The translations under genes and the position numbers were made by a program. From Sporosarcina ureae DSM 2281 (GTDB lineage Bacteria > Bacillota > Bacilli > Bacillales_A > Planococcaceae): a DNA stretch of 64,000 bases. Position 1 is the first letter of the stretch; the number at the start of each line of letters is the position of its first letter. Under the pieces are notes generated by a model. The model searched no databases. It saw only the letters and a list, made by a program, of their open reading frames with translations, and had not been told where the DNA came from. Below are positions 25,694 through 35,272 of this stretch, piece by piece. Where the stretch lies: assembly GCF_000425545.1 (NCBI RefSeq), contig NZ_AUDQ01000002.1, forward strand, positions 62,001 through 126,000, written 5' to 3'.

Positions 25694-26053
25694 ATGAAGA
25701 AAAATGAAGAGTTTGTTCAGTCGGTAAATCCTAAAGGTCAAAAAAGTTGCGATAGTTTCCATAACACGATCGAGTTTATTGGTAAGCGATGGATGGGAAT
25801 TATTATTTATCATTTATTAGACGGACCGAAGAGGTTCTTTGAATTATCGGCGGAGATCGAAGGGATATCAGATCGTCTTCTAACGGAGAGGTTGCGTGAT
25901 TTAGAAGCACACGGCTTGGTCATGAAAAACCAGTCCGATCCAAAGGTCAGAAAAGTCGAGTACGAGCTTACGCCAAAAGGTAAAGAGTTGGAAGATATTA
26001 TTCAGGCCATTTTCGAGTGGGTCAAGAAAAATGGTTGCTGTTATAAGGAGTGA
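25694..26053 (+). CDS. HxlR-family redox-sensing regulator, YodB-like
   Basis: The 119-residue winged-helix protein carries [19 protein letters not shown] and then [18 protein letters not shown], the HxlR signature. A Cys near the N-terminus (KSCDSF) is in the position of the sensing Cys of YodB; two more Cys are at the end (NGCCYKE). YodB and CatR repress quinone-detoxifying genes until the Cys is alkylated or oxidised. The divergent nitroreductase and palindromic operators support the same role. The start is ATG 25694. The stop is followed at once by the ribosome-binding region of a monooxygenase gene. Confidence 0.85.
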   Translation: MKKNEEFVQSVNPKGQKSCDSFHNTIEFIGKRWMGIIIYHLLDGPKRFFELSAEIEGISDRLLTERLRDLEAHGLVMKNQSDPKVRKVEYELTPKGKELEDIIQAIFEWVKKNGCCYKE

Positions 26054-26058
26054 ATGAA

Positions 26059-27075
26059 TTGATTAGAGAACGAGCGAAACATTTTAGCGGTATTCCGTTA
26101 TCAATATTAGATTTAGCAATGATCAATGAAGGAAGTCATGCAGGTCAATCATTTAAGAACAGTGTAGATCTTGCACAGCATGCAGAAGATTGGGGATTCA
26201 ATCGTTACTGGTTGGCAGAGCATCATAATATGCCGGGGGTTGCGAGTTCTGCTACGTCCATCATCATCGGACATGTAGCGCAAGAAACGAAGGATATTCG
26301 AGTAGGTTCTGGTGGTGTCATGTTGCCGAATCACGCTCCACTTGTCATTGCGGAACAGTTCGGTACTCTGGATGCTATGTATCCAGGTCGTATTGACTTA
26401 GGGCTAGGTCGTGCACCTGGTAGTGACCAGGCAACAGCGTATGCACTGCGTCGTACATTACAGAGTGGTGGGGAAGACTTCCCGCAACAAGTGGAAGAAT
26501 TACGTATGTATTTTGCAGGCAATCCAACTGATCGCGTTCGAGCATTTCCTGGAGCAGGGCAGAACGTTCCGATTTGGTTGCTCGGTTCAAGTGGCTTCAG
26601 TGCGCAATTGTCAGCGGAGCTTGGCTTGCCGTTTTCATTCGCCAGTCATTTTGCACCGCAGTTTATGATGCAAGCACTGCAAATTTATCATCAAAACTTC
26701 CGTCCGTCGAAAGATCTTCAGAAGCCCTATGCGATGATGGGGGTTAATTTAATTGCAGCGGATACGGATGAAAAAGCCCAATACTTGGCTACATCGATGC
26801 AACAGCAGTTCTTAAATATCCGTCAAGGTAAGATGACGCAATTCAATCCTCCGATTGAAGATATTCATGCGGTATGGTCACCATTTGAACAAGAAGCGGT
26901 GGCACAGCAAAGTCAAGCACCATCTGTCATTATTGGTAGTCCTGAAACTGTGAAACGGAAGCTGGAGGAGTTCGTAGAAATGACAAAAGCGGATGAGCTG
27001 ATTATCAGTTCAGGAATCTTTGATCATGAGGAACGACTTCGTTCATATGAAATCTTAAGTGAAATCATGAAGTAA
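26059..27075 (+). CDS. LLM-class flavin-dependent monooxygenase
   Basis: The protein has the bacterial luciferase-like barrel: [62 protein letters not shown] and a late [15 protein letters not shown]. This is the group called alkanal monooxygenase-like, close to YwcH/YtmO types, using FMNH2 or F420-like flavin; the substrate is unknown. TTG 26059 is taken as the start because AAGGAG lies eight bases before; GTG 26050 touches it. It follows the YodB-like gene by five bases, so it is probably part of the same redox-stress unit. Confidence 0.85.
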   Translation: MIRERAKHFSGIPLSILDLAMINEGSHAGQSFKNSVDLAQHAEDWGFNRYWLAEHHNMPGVASSATSIIIGHVAQETKDIRVGSGGVMLPNHAPLVIAEQFGTLDAMYPGRIDLGLGRAPGSDQATAYALRRTLQSGGEDFPQQVEELRMYFAGNPTDRVRAFPGAGQNVPIWLLGSSGFSAQLSAELGLPFSFASHFAPQFMMQALQIYHQNFRPSKDLQKPYAMMGVNLIAADTDEKAQYLATSMQQQFLNIRQGKMTQFNPPIEDIHAVWSPFEQEAVAQQSQAPSVIIGSPETVKRKLEEFVEMTKADELIISSGIFDHEERLRSYEILSEIMK

Positions 27076-27080
27076 AAGAA

Positions 27081-27126
27081 AAAACATCCGCCTTGCAGAA
27101 AAAACTGCTTGGCAGATGTTTTTTTG
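27081..27126. terminator. Bidirectional terminator between monooxygenase and pepF
   Basis: AACATCCGCCTTGCAG pairs with CTGCTTGGCAGATGTT, with an A-run before and a T-run after. Confidence 0.9.
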
Positions 27127-27129
27127 TTC

Positions 27130-28941
27130 TTACTGCGCTTCGATCTCTTTCGTCAGTTTCTCGATTTCATCGATTAACTCACCGATATATGAAATGGTAT
27201 CGCGTAATGGTTTGTCTGTTGTGATATCAATTCCCGCCATTTTCGCAAGTTCAGCTGGTTTTTTTGAACCACCTGCACGTAGGGTATGGAGCCAGTCTTC
27301 AACAGCTGGTTTTCCTTCTTTCAATACGCGTTGTGCCATTTCAGTGGAGATTGTCAAGCCGGCACTATATGTGTACGGGTACAAGCCCATATAATAATGT
27401 GGTTGACGCATCCATGTCAATTCTGCACCATCATTCATTCTCACGCTATCGCCCCAGAATTCTTCGAGTACACCGCGCTTCAAATTGTTCAAGATGGTTG
27501 CATTGACATTGCCACCTGCATCCACTCGCTCGTACACCTTGCGCTGGAACGCTGCTTCAAGTAAATGTGTTACGAAGTTATGGTAATACGTTCGGGCCAC
27601 GATGGAAGACAGTACCCATCGCTTAAATTTTGGGTCGGTGGAATTCTTCAATAAGTGATTGGCCATCAACATTTCGTTCATCGTAGAAGGTGCTTCAATA
27701 AAGTACAATGATGATTCCGAATTAAATAGGTTTTGAGCTTCATTGGCATAGTGGAAATGTCCGGCATGACCTAATTCATGAGCGAGTACAAAGACGTCTT
27801 CCATGCTGCCTGTCCAGGAAATTAAAATGAATGAACCGTTGCCATAAGGACTCGCGCAAAATGCACCCGTAGATTTACCTTCATTTTGAGCGAAATCAAT
27901 CGAGCGTTCTGAATAGGCACGGTTCACCATGTCGAGATAGTCTTTGCCCATAACGGATAGAGCATCATTCATATAGTTCTTCGATTCTTCCACTGTAATC
28001 GATGGTTCGTATAATGGATCAATCGGCATTTTTAAATCCGCAAACGTCATTTCATTTAGACCATAGATTTTCTGAAGGAGTTTTGCGTACTTTCGCATAT
28101 GTGGTGCGAGTTCTTTCATAATCACATCGATTTGGCGATTGTACATGGAACGATCCACGTCTTGTTCCATCAATAAATAGTCGATAACGGAGTCATACCC
28201 ACGTAAGTCAGAAGTTGTTTTTTCCATTTGTACATGCATGTCATATGTTTTGGCTGTTGTGTGTTGATACTTGCGTAACGTGTCACTAAACATTTCAAAA
28301 GCAGCACGTCTTACTGGTGTTTTTGGTTCAGACTCCCATTTCCCTTCGAATGAAACATAGCTCAGTGGATAGACTTTTCCCTCTGCAGTGAAGTCGGGGA
28401 AATCAATGTCTGCCATTTTCGTTGTATTATACATTGAATACGGCGCTTGGAAAGAAGAAGAGAATGCAGCGAGTGTTTTCTCTACTTCGGGATGTAATTG
28501 ATGCGGCTTTTCCCGAATGATTTTATCGAATACCGTTGCATACTCTTCGGATTGTTTACTTGCTTGCTGTAAAGTCTCCTCTGAAAGTTCCGTAAGTTCA
28601 CTCATGGCGAAGGAAGTTTGGCTAGCGATTTTTGCAGCAATTGATCCAAATTGGCTTTCTCTCATTTGAGCTTGATCATTCGTTAGATCCACACTTGCTG
28701 CTAACTCGGCATAACTGGAAATCTTGACGAGTTTCTCTTGTAAACGGCGATAGGCATCCAATGCTAGAATAGCAGAAGTTGAATCTACGATCGTACCTTT
28801 ATAGTTTTTCTCAAAAGCAGTTGCTTCTATTTCAGCATTTTTTACTGCTTGTTCGTAGTCCTGTTCATTTTCAAATAAGGTTCGTAAATTCCACGTTTCT
28901 TGTTCGTTTACTCGTGCGCGTTTCGGTAAGCTTTTCACCAA
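27130..28941 (-). CDS. pepF: Oligoendopeptidase F
   Basis: This M3-family zinc peptidase cuts short peptides in the cytoplasm. The zinc motif HELGHAGH (HExxH) is intact, with the distant Glu in the SLYFIEAPSTMNEML segment, and the C-terminal YMGLYPYTYSAGL region is typical. The length of about 603 fits. Several starts are in frame; TTG 28941 is preferred because AAGGAG lies nine bases before, while the TTG at 28959 overlaps that site. GTG 28938 is also possible. It is a single gene with a shared terminator. Confidence 0.93.
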   Translation of the reverse strand: MVKSLPKRARVNEQETWNLRTLFENEQDYEQAVKNAEIEATAFEKNYKGTIVDSTSAILALDAYRRLQEKLVKISSYAELAASVDLTNDQAQMRESQFGSIAAKIASQTSFAMSELTELSEETLQQASKQSEEYATVFDKIIREKPHQLHPEVEKTLAAFSSSFQAPYSMYNTTKMADIDFPDFTAEGKVYPLSYVSFEGKWESEPKTPVRRAAFEMFSDTLRKYQHTTAKTYDMHVQMEKTTSDLRGYDSVIDYLLMEQDVDRSMYNRQIDVIMKELAPHMRKYAKLLQKIYGLNEMTFADLKMPIDPLYEPSITVEESKNYMNDALSVMGKDYLDMVNRAYSERSIDFAQNEGKSTGAFCASPYGNGSFILISWTGSMEDVFVLAHELGHAGHFHYANEAQNLFNSESSLYFIEAPSTMNEMLMANHLLKNSTDPKFKRWVLSSIVARTYYHNFVTHLLEAAFQRKVYERVDAGGNVNATILNNLKRGVLEEFWGDSVRMNDGAELTWMRQPHYYMGLYPYTYSAGLTISTEMAQRVLKEGKPAVEDWLHTLRAGGSKKPAELAKMAGIDITTDKPLRDTISYIGELIDEIEKLTKEIEAQ

Positions 28942-29021
28942 TATGAATCTCTCCTTCAAATCGATTATTCGGTTCTCGAATTAATGAATAGTATAATACA
29001 ATGAATGTTCAGAGTACAAAA

Positions 29022-29474
29022 TTACGGTTTATTGGATAGGATGAACTCCATTAGCCAATCGACTTGTAACGGTCCATTGACAACCTCATAATACAGACGG
29101 TCATTGTGGATCAATACTCCTTCCTCAATTAATATGGTCATACGATTTCCTGTTTCATCATGTAAATCGATTGTAAAGAGTGGTTGATCATCAAATAATT
29201 GCAACGTATCGGGATCCACACGCTCGTAATCATATGCTTGGAGAAATTGAAGTAAGCGATCAACTTCTTCAACTTGGTCTACTCTCCAAGTAACCGCTTG
29301 CTGTTCATGCAGACCGGGTTGTCGGATAGTAATGAATGAATAGGGGGATAAACCATTCAGTTGTTGTTCTTGCAATCGCTCAAAGGGATGGGAGGCAGCT
29401 TCGTCGATTGTCTGAATCATCACATAAAATCCTCCAGCCACTAGCAATGCCAATATAACACCACGTATTTTCAT
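29022..29474 (-). CDS. Hypothetical membrane-anchored protein
   Basis: I do not recognise a family. The 150-residue protein has one N-terminal membrane segment (about residues 4-22, GVILALLVAGGFYVMIQTI) and no lipobox, so the remaining 125 residues should face outside. That part has a mixed alpha/beta look with LFTIDLHDETGNRMTILIEE. The start is ATG 29474 behind AAGGAGGG; an upstream in-frame start at 29510 lacks a site. It lies upstream of pepF on the same strand with 80 bases between. Confidence 0.72.
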   Translation of the reverse strand: MKIRGVILALLVAGGFYVMIQTIDEAASHPFERLQEQQLNGLSPYSFITIRQPGLHEQQAVTWRVDQVEEVDRLLQFLQAYDYERVDPDTLQLFDDQPLFTIDLHDETGNRMTILIEEGVLIHNDRLYYEVVNGPLQVDWLMEFILSNKP

Positions 29475-29642
29475 ACTATTTCCCTCCTTCCACAAAATAT
29501 CGTTTCTCACTAGTATATGAATGTAGTGAGTAAGATACGCACATAACTATCCGTACAATAAATAGATATTTCATTTAAGGTCGATATTTCAATTTTCGGA
29601 ATGTATAATAGAGAGAATTCATCTGAAAGGGAGGCTTTTAAT

Positions 29643-30122
29643 ATGAAGGAATATGTTACACATGCAATTCAGGACAATTACGCAGATGATTTTTCATGGT
29701 GCTATGGTTGTGGGCGACTCAACGAGGAAGGGAATCATTTCCGAACTGGTTGGGAAGGAGACCGAACCGTTACGTATTCATTACCGCCTGAAAAATATAC
29801 GGCAATTCCGGGATTTGTCTATGGTGGATTTCTTGCGTCATTTATGGATTGCCACGGAACAGGGTCTTGTGCACTTGCCTTACATCGAAAGAACGGTCAT
29901 GAACCAGGAGACGGATCCGTACCTCCGCGCTTTGTGACAGCTTCCTTGCAGATTACATATAGTAAGCCGACTCCACAAGGAAAAGTATTGAAAGCGATTG
30001 GAAACGTTACAGAAATTCATCCAAAGAAGTGGAAAGTAGCTGTAGAAATTTATGCTGAGGATGAATTATGCGCTTCTGGAGAAGTGGTGGGAGTCGTAAT
30101 GCCTGCTACATTTACAAAGTAA
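29643..30122 (+). CDS. PaaI-type hotdog thioesterase
   Basis: The 159-residue protein has a single hotdog domain: after a CYGCGRLN start, the catalytic helix region is GFVYGGFLASFMDCHGTGSC and the strand ASLQITYSKPTPQGKVL follows. The family releases CoA from aromatic or fatty acyl thioesters. Two CxxC-like cysteines (CYGC) near the N-terminus are a feature of this subgroup. The start is ATG 29643 behind GGGAGG. It lies 33 bases before an Fsr-like exporter, but a link is not obvious. Confidence 0.82.
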   Translation: MKEYVTHAIQDNYADDFSWCYGCGRLNEEGNHFRTGWEGDRTVTYSLPPEKYTAIPGFVYGGFLASFMDCHGTGSCALALHRKNGHEPGDGSVPPRFVTASLQITYSKPTPQGKVLKAIGNVTEIHPKKWKVAVEIYAEDELCASGEVVGVVMPATFTK

Positions 30123-30155
30123 AATAGACAACTAGATAAGGTGTGAACAGATGGT

Positions 30156-31367
30156 ATGAATAAATCACCACAAACTGCCGTAGCGAATCCCGTATTTCCG
30201 ATTATGATTGCAATCGCGGTCTGTCACTTATTTAACGACACGCTGCAGGCAGTAATCCCAGCTATGTTGCCGATTTTAGAAAAAGAATATCAATTTAGTT
30301 ATAAACAATTAGGCTATATTGTGTTTGCACTAAATATCGTAGCTTCTTTACTTCAACCGGTTGTAGGCTTTCTAAGTGATCGCAAACCTAAGCCGTTTGC
30401 GCTGCCGATTGGCATGACATTTTCTTTAATTGGCATGGCGGGCCTAGCATTAGCACCAAGCTATTGGCTGATTATTGTATCCGTTATGTTGCTCGGATTA
30501 GGATCGGCAATCTTTCATCCTGAAGGCTCTCGTGTGTCATTTTTGGCAGCAGGGAACAAGCGCGGACTTTCGCAGTCGATCTATCAAGTGGGAGGTAATT
30601 CTGGACAAGCACTTGCACCGTTAATTAGCGCGTTCGTCCTCGTTCCTCTAGGCCAAATAGGAGCAGCAGTTTTTGTGTTAGTAGCTGCTGCAGGCATTGC
30701 CTTACTAACTCGTATTTCGATCTGGTACAAGAAACAGCTGGATGAAGAGCGTTTAGGTAACCGAAAGAAAGTATTATTAACGACGATGGAAAGTTTGTCC
30801 AAAAGACAAGTGACCGTTGCATTGACTTTATTAATGATTATTATATTTGCGCGTTCATTCTATGTGACAAATATTACGAGCTTCTATATTTTCTATTTAA
30901 TCGAATACTATGGTATGACAATTCAGCATGGTCAATTGTATATTTTCTTATTCTTGGCACTGGGCGCTGTTGGAACATTTTTTGGTGGACCCATGGCAGA
31001 CAGAATAGGGCGAAAAAAGGTGATTGTCTTATCACTTGTCGTGCCATTACCGCTTAGTTTGTTGCTGCCATTTGCTCCGGTATGGGGAATCATCTTACTA
31101 TTAGTAACGATCGGCTTCTTTATTATGCTGAGTTTTTCCGTCACGGTGATCTATGCGCAAGAACTCGTACCTTCCAAAATTGGTACGATGGCGGGACTAA
31201 CGGTAGGATTAGCGTTCGGAATGGGAGCAATCGGTGCAGTTGCCATCGGAACGCTTATCGACTCGATCGGTATTTATCAGACGATGATCATCACGTCATT
31301 CTTGCCGTTCATTGGTCTAGTTGGATTGGCTTTACCTCGTGATCAAAAGATTACGTCAGCTTCATAA
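30156..31367 (+). CDS. MFS exporter, fosmidomycin-resistance (Fsr) family
   Basis: The 403-residue protein has twelve membrane segments. Family signatures are CHLFNDTLQAVIPAMLP at the start, FLSDRKPKPFALP, and GSAIFHPEGSRVSFLA in the fourth segment. Fsr proteins export fosmidomycin and other compounds; the natural substrate is unknown. It follows the thioesterase gene closely and may share its transcript. The ribosome binding site is AAGGTGTG. Confidence 0.88.
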   Translation: MNKSPQTAVANPVFPIMIAIAVCHLFNDTLQAVIPAMLPILEKEYQFSYKQLGYIVFALNIVASLLQPVVGFLSDRKPKPFALPIGMTFSLIGMAGLALAPSYWLIIVSVMLLGLGSAIFHPEGSRVSFLAAGNKRGLSQSIYQVGGNSGQALAPLISAFVLVPLGQIGAAVFVLVAAAGIALLTRISIWYKKQLDEERLGNRKKVLLTTMESLSKRQVTVALTLLMIIIFARSFYVTNITSFYIFYLIEYYGMTIQHGQLYIFLFLALGAVGTFFGGPMADRIGRKKVIVLSLVVPLPLSLLLPFAPVWGIILLLVTIGFFIMLSFSVTVIYAQELVPSKIGTMAGLTVGLAFGMGAIGAVAIGTLIDSIGIYQTMIITSFLPFIGLVGLALPRDQKITSAS

Positions 31368-31409
31368 GTGAATTAGTAGTTTTATTATCATGAAAAGTAG
31401 GTGTGTGGA

Positions 31410-32336
31410 ATGAAAGTAGTCAATAATATGGCGGAATTAATCGGAGAGACTCCGCTAGTAAAAGTCCGAACACTCGGTGAAGATACTGGTGCTGAGGTCT
31501 ATGTGAAATTAGAATACTTCAACCCAAGCCGCAGTGTGAAAGATCGCGCGGCGTATCAAATGCTTGTAGAAGCCGAGAAAACTGGCATACTGAAACCTGG
31601 TGCCACGATTATTGAGCCGACGTCAGGCAATACAGGAATTGGATTGGCAATGAATGCTGCGGCAAAAGGATACCCAGCTATATTTGTCATGCCAGATAAC
31701 TCTACGATTGAACGGATTAACTTAATGAAAGCGTATGGAGCGAAAGTTGTACTGACACCTAGCGCAGAGCGTATGCCAGGTGCGATCGCTAAAGCGAATG
31801 AAATTTCAGAGTCCATTGAAAATAGTTTTATTCCGATGCAGTTTGAAAATGAAGCGAACCCAAATAGTCATCGCCATACAACGGCTGTAGAAATTATAGA
31901 AGCGATTCAATCAATTGATCGTACATTAACCGCTTTTGTTTGTACTTCAGGAACGGGTGGTACGGTGACGGGAACAGGAGAATCATTAAAGGCTCATGAC
32001 CCAAATATTACAGTTCATGTGGTTGAGCCTGCTGGGTCACCGGTATTATCGGGTGGCAAGCCAGGAAAACATAAATTGGTTGGTACAAGTCCTGGTTTTG
32101 TCCCCTCTGTATTAAATACAGATGTCTACGACGAAATTTTCCGTATAGAAGATGACGATGCATACAACACAGTTAGACAATTCGCGAGACAAGAAGGCGT
32201 GTTACTCGGACCATCAGGTGGTGCATCTTTGTATGCGGCATTGCAAGTCGCTAAACGTTTAACACCTGAAGATACAGTCGTGTGTATTGCGCCAGATTCC
32301 GGGGAAAGATATTTATCGAGTGATTTATTTCAATAA
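31410..32336 (+). CDS. cysK: Cysteine synthase A
   Basis: CysK makes cysteine from O-acetylserine and sulfide with PLP. The PLP lysine is in NPSRSVKDRAA, the phosphate loop is TSGTGGTVTGTG, the substrate loop is EPTSGNTGIGLA, and GPSGGASLYAAL is near the end. The length of 308 is normal. ATG 31410 is preferred over the codon at 31401 because AGGTGTG precedes it. It lies upstream of an ABC importer of the sulfonate type, which suits a role in sulfur assimilation. No S-box leader was seen. Confidence 0.93.
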   Translation: MKVVNNMAELIGETPLVKVRTLGEDTGAEVYVKLEYFNPSRSVKDRAAYQMLVEAEKTGILKPGATIIEPTSGNTGIGLAMNAAAKGYPAIFVMPDNSTIERINLMKAYGAKVVLTPSAERMPGAIAKANEISESIENSFIPMQFENEANPNSHRHTTAVEIIEAIQSIDRTLTAFVCTSGTGGTVTGTGESLKAHDPNITVHVVEPAGSPVLSGGKPGKHKLVGTSPGFVPSVLNTDVYDEIFRIEDDDAYNTVRQFARQEGVLLGPSGGASLYAALQVAKRLTPEDTVVCIAPDSGERYLSSDLFQ

Positions 32337-32347
32337 TGTCTACTAGC

Positions 32348-32380
32348 AAAAACCTCTTCCGCATTGGGAAGAGGTTTTTT
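32348..32380 (+). terminator. Terminator of cysK
   Basis: AAAACCTCTTCC pairs with GGAAGAGGTTTT around five bases, followed by T's. Confidence 0.92.
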
Positions 32381-32476
32381 AGTGTGGGCTTCCAGAATGA
32401 AAAGTGATGAAAAACCATTACCTATAGCGTTTAATCTATTATTTTAAATAGATTGAAAAAATAATCAGAAAGCCTA

Positions 32477-32504
32477 TTGACAAAACCTACGTAAATGGTA
32501 GATT
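32477..32504 (+). promoter_or_regulatory. Predicted promoter of the ABC importer operon
   Basis: A consensus TTGACA at 32477-32482 is followed after 16 bases by TAGATT. The spacer contains the short inverted repeat CTAC-N7-GTAG (32488-32502), a possible operator. The rest of the 200-base region between the cysK terminator and this operon shows nothing else. Confidence 0.55.
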
Positions 32505-32583
32505 ATATATATACAAAACATATAAAGTTAGTAGGAATTGAAAGAACGCAATGAAACGAAAAGTATTATGAGGGGGAATCAAC

Positions 32584-33426
32584 ATGTATTTGGAAATTGA
32601 AGGCATTGAAAAGAGCTTTCCCCACAAGGAAAAGGGAATGGTGAAAGTACTAGATCATATCAACCTTGAGATAGAAAAAGGACAGTTTGTTTCCATTGTA
32701 GGTCCGTCTGGTTGTGGCAAGTCCACTATGTTGTATTTGATAGCGGGGCTGGAAAAAGCTGAACAAGGGAAAATCCGTATTAATGGAAAGGAAGTAAAGG
32801 GTTCTGGATCAGATCGAGTGGTGGTTTTCCAAGAAGCGGGGTTGTTTCCTTGGCTGACAGTACTTGATAACGTTACATACGGGTTACTTCTAAAGAAGAT
32901 GTCGAAGCAAGAAGCGGAACAAAAAGCTATGGAGATGCTAAAAATGGTTCACTTGGGGAATTACATCGATTCCTATCCACATGAATTATCTGGAGGAATG
33001 AAGCAGCGCGTATCGATCGCACGTGCGCTTGTGATGGAGCCCGATATTCTGTTAATGGATGAACCATTTGCCGCGTTGGATGAGCAAACGCGCATGGTGC
33101 TTCATAAAGAGTTATTGGATATTTGGAGAAAAACGAAAGTAACTGTTCTTTTCATTACACATAATATTCGGGAAGCGGTATTACTTTCGCAAAAGATTGT
33201 CGTATTCGCAACCCGTCCGGGGAAAATTAAAGCTACATTCAAATCAAATGATACGAAGGATGGCGTCATGCCGAGTGATGTGACGTTGCAACTTGAAAAG
33301 CAGATTTTAGCTGAGCTTCAAGAAGAAATAGAGAAAGTGCTGAAGGAGGAGATGGGTGATGACTACAGCTTTAAGACGAATAGTGTTTCTCGGGATACTA
33401 GTGGCGATATGGGAAGTCACATCTAG
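32584..33426 (+). CDS. ssuB: ABC transporter ATP-binding protein, sulfonate/nitrate/taurine type
   Basis: This ATPase drives import together with the next two genes. Walker A is GPSGCGKST, the Q-loop is VVFQEAGLFPWLTV, the signature is ELSGGMKQRVSIARAL, Walker B is ILLMDEPFAALD, and the H-loop is ITHN. The FPWLTV stretch is characteristic of the SsuB/TauB/NrtD branch. The length of 280 includes a tail of about 60 residues. Its 3' end overlaps the permease gene by 68 bases in another frame, which is unusually long. Name given by family; the substrate is not proven. Confidence 0.87.
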   Translation: MYLEIEGIEKSFPHKEKGMVKVLDHINLEIEKGQFVSIVGPSGCGKSTMLYLIAGLEKAEQGKIRINGKEVKGSGSDRVVVFQEAGLFPWLTVLDNVTYGLLLKKMSKQEAEQKAMEMLKMVHLGNYIDSYPHELSGGMKQRVSIARALVMEPDILLMDEPFAALDEQTRMVLHKELLDIWRKTKVTVLFITHNIREAVLLSQKIVVFATRPGKIKATFKSNDTKDGVMPSDVTLQLEKQILAELQEEIEKVLKEEMGDDYSFKTNSVSRDTSGDMGSHI

Positions 33427-34114
33427 GCTCTCAGATTTACCTGATTTTATGTTCCCGAGTTTTACACTAGTCATGTCCACCTTGGTTTCTGGTCTCCTCT
33501 CCGGTCAAATCCTGATTGCAATCGGTGCAAGTCTAAGCAGATTGTTAATCGGATTCACAATTGCTTCAATACTAGGACTGGTGCTTGGTTATTTGATTTG
33601 GCGTTACAAAATAGTGGAAGACACACTTGGTTTTCTTGTGACAGCTTTACAGTCTATTCCGAGTATCGTCTGGTTCCCGTTAGCGATCATCTGGTTCGGT
33701 CTCAATGATTTTGCCATATTATTTATCGTTACATTAGGGGCTACATGGACGATGATCGTCAATGCGACAAGCGGTTTTAAAAACGTACCGGTATTATACC
33801 AGCGCGTCGCCAAATCTCTCGGGTCTAGCGGGTTTCACTTTTTGCGGACGGTGATTTTGCCAGCATCTGTACCACAATTAATCTCTGGTTTACGTATCGC
33901 TTGGGCATTCTCGTGGCGCGCACTCATGGCAGGGGAACTATTAGGTGCAAGCGTCGGTCTCGGTCAATTACTAGAATCAGGACGCGCACTGGGTCAAATG
34001 GATTTAGTAATTTCGGTCATGATCATCATCGGTGTGATCGGTACGATTATGGATAATGTATTATTCTTACGTTTGGAACGCAGTGTAGAAAGAAAATGGG
34101 GAATTCGGGCGTGA
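33359..34114 (+). CDS. ssuC: ABC transporter permease, sulfonate/nitrate/taurine type
   Basis: The 251-residue protein has six membrane segments and the BPD-type EAA motif SLGSSGFHFLRTVILPASVPQ with VPQLISGLRIAWAFSW. The segment QSIPSIVWFPLAIIWFG is typical of SsuC/TauC. The start is ATG 33359, nine bases after AAGGAGG; GTG 33356 is possible. Most of the first 22 codons overlap the end of the ATPase gene. It forms the membrane channel for the importer. Confidence 0.87.
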   Translation: MTTALRRIVFLGILVAIWEVTSRLSDLPDFMFPSFTLVMSTLVSGLLSGQILIAIGASLSRLLIGFTIASILGLVLGYLIWRYKIVEDTLGFLVTALQSIPSIVWFPLAIIWFGLNDFAILFIVTLGATWTMIVNATSGFKNVPVLYQRVAKSLGSSGFHFLRTVILPASVPQLISGLRIAWAFSWRALMAGELLGASVGLGQLLESGRALGQMDLVISVMIIIGVIGTIMDNVLFLRLERSVERKWGIRA

Positions 34115-34141
34115 TACGCTTAAAGAAAAGGGGATTATTAT

Positions 34142-35146
34142 ATGAATAAAAAACTATTGGGTGTATTGCTTTCTTTATTGGCGATTGTGGGAGTTTTATC
34201 AGGGTGTGGGAAAACGGATGCGGGCAGTGCAGATAAAAAGGAAGTAAGAATCGGGTACTTCCCGAACTTAACGCATATCGCAACAATTGTTGGACTAGAG
34301 AATAATTATTTTGCAGAAGAATTCGGTGAAGACATCAAGATCACGACGAAGACTGTGAGTAACGGTGGGTTGTTTATGGAAGCGATGGCCTCTAATTCCA
34401 TAGACATTGGAACAGTCGGACCTGGACCGGTTATCAACTATTATGTAAAAGATCCAAAGTATCATATTGTATCTGGGGCGGTAAACGGCGGTGCGGTAGT
34501 AATAGCTAACGGTAAAAGTGGGATTAATGAATTAGCAGACCTAGACGGCAAGAGGATTGCGATTCCCGTAATCGGTAGTACGCAGGATGTCATGTTACGT
34601 AAAGCGTTGAAAGATGTGGATCTAAAAGCCAAAGCAAACGGTGGAACAGTTGAGTTTTTTGCAGCCGCACCAGCGGATACAGCGACATTATTCATTCAAG
34701 ATTCAGTTGACGGTGCAGCAACTCAAGAACCTTGGGGATATATACTACAAAATCAAGCGGATGGTAAACTGATTCTCGATTGGGAGGACTTTGCTTGGGG
34801 TAAAGAATCTACGAACACCGTTGTCGCAACAAGCGATGCATTTTTGAAAAACGAAAAATTATCGACTGCTTATTTGACAGCACACGCAAAAGCAGTTCAG
34901 TTCATTCGTGATGAGCCGGAAAAAGCACAAGAACTAGTAGTGAAGCATATCAAAGATCTGACTGGTAAAGAAATAGCTAGTGATGAATTGGAAGCAGCAT
35001 TCACTCGAATCGAAGTGACAACAGATGTAAATGAGGATGTATTGCAAGAGATGGCTGATATCAGTCAAGAAGCAGATTATATCAAGACAAATGAAATTGA
35101 TGGATTGATTAATCTTGAAGCAATTAAAAAAATTACAGCAAACTAA
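34142..35146 (+). CDS. ssuA: ABC transporter substrate-binding lipoprotein, sulfonate/nitrate/taurine type
   Basis: A signal peptide with lipobox VLSGC anchors the protein outside. The mature part has the SsuA-like pattern RIGYFPNLTHIATIVG, SNSIDIGTVGPGPVINYYV, LDGKRIAIPVIGSTQDVML, and AATQEPWGYIL. The protein delivers an organic sulfonate or similar anion to the permease. Neighbouring cysK suggests a sulfur source, but no SsuD-type monooxygenase lies in the operon, so the substrate stays open. It is the last gene of the operon. Confidence 0.87.
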   Translation: MNKKLLGVLLSLLAIVGVLSGCGKTDAGSADKKEVRIGYFPNLTHIATIVGLENNYFAEEFGEDIKITTKTVSNGGLFMEAMASNSIDIGTVGPGPVINYYVKDPKYHIVSGAVNGGAVVIANGKSGINELADLDGKRIAIPVIGSTQDVMLRKALKDVDLKAKANGGTVEFFAAAPADTATLFIQDSVDGAATQEPWGYILQNQADGKLILDWEDFAWGKESTNTVVATSDAFLKNEKLSTAYLTAHAKAVQFIRDEPEKAQELVVKHIKDLTGKEIASDELEAAFTRIEVTTDVNEDVLQEMADISQEADYIKTNEIDGLINLEAIKKITAN

Positions 35147-35147
35147 T

Positions 35148-35182
35148 ACGAAGCGGGTATCCATTATGGATGCTCGTTTTTC
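35148..35182 (+). terminator. Terminator-like hairpin after the ABC operon
   Basis: An imperfect stem with ATCC/GGAT core and CGA/TCG base is followed by TTTT. Confidence 0.6.
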
Positions 35183-35272
35183 TATTTCCATATCGTTTGA
35201 TAAGTTGCAATAAAACAGGATATGCTAGTATATAGATAGAACATAATTTCGCTAGTTGAAAGGATGAGGACA

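Noticed and set aside
32381-32583. S-box (SAM) riboswitch before the sulfonate-type operon
   Set aside because: The conserved S-box sequences are absent; only a promoter with a short inverted repeat is seen.
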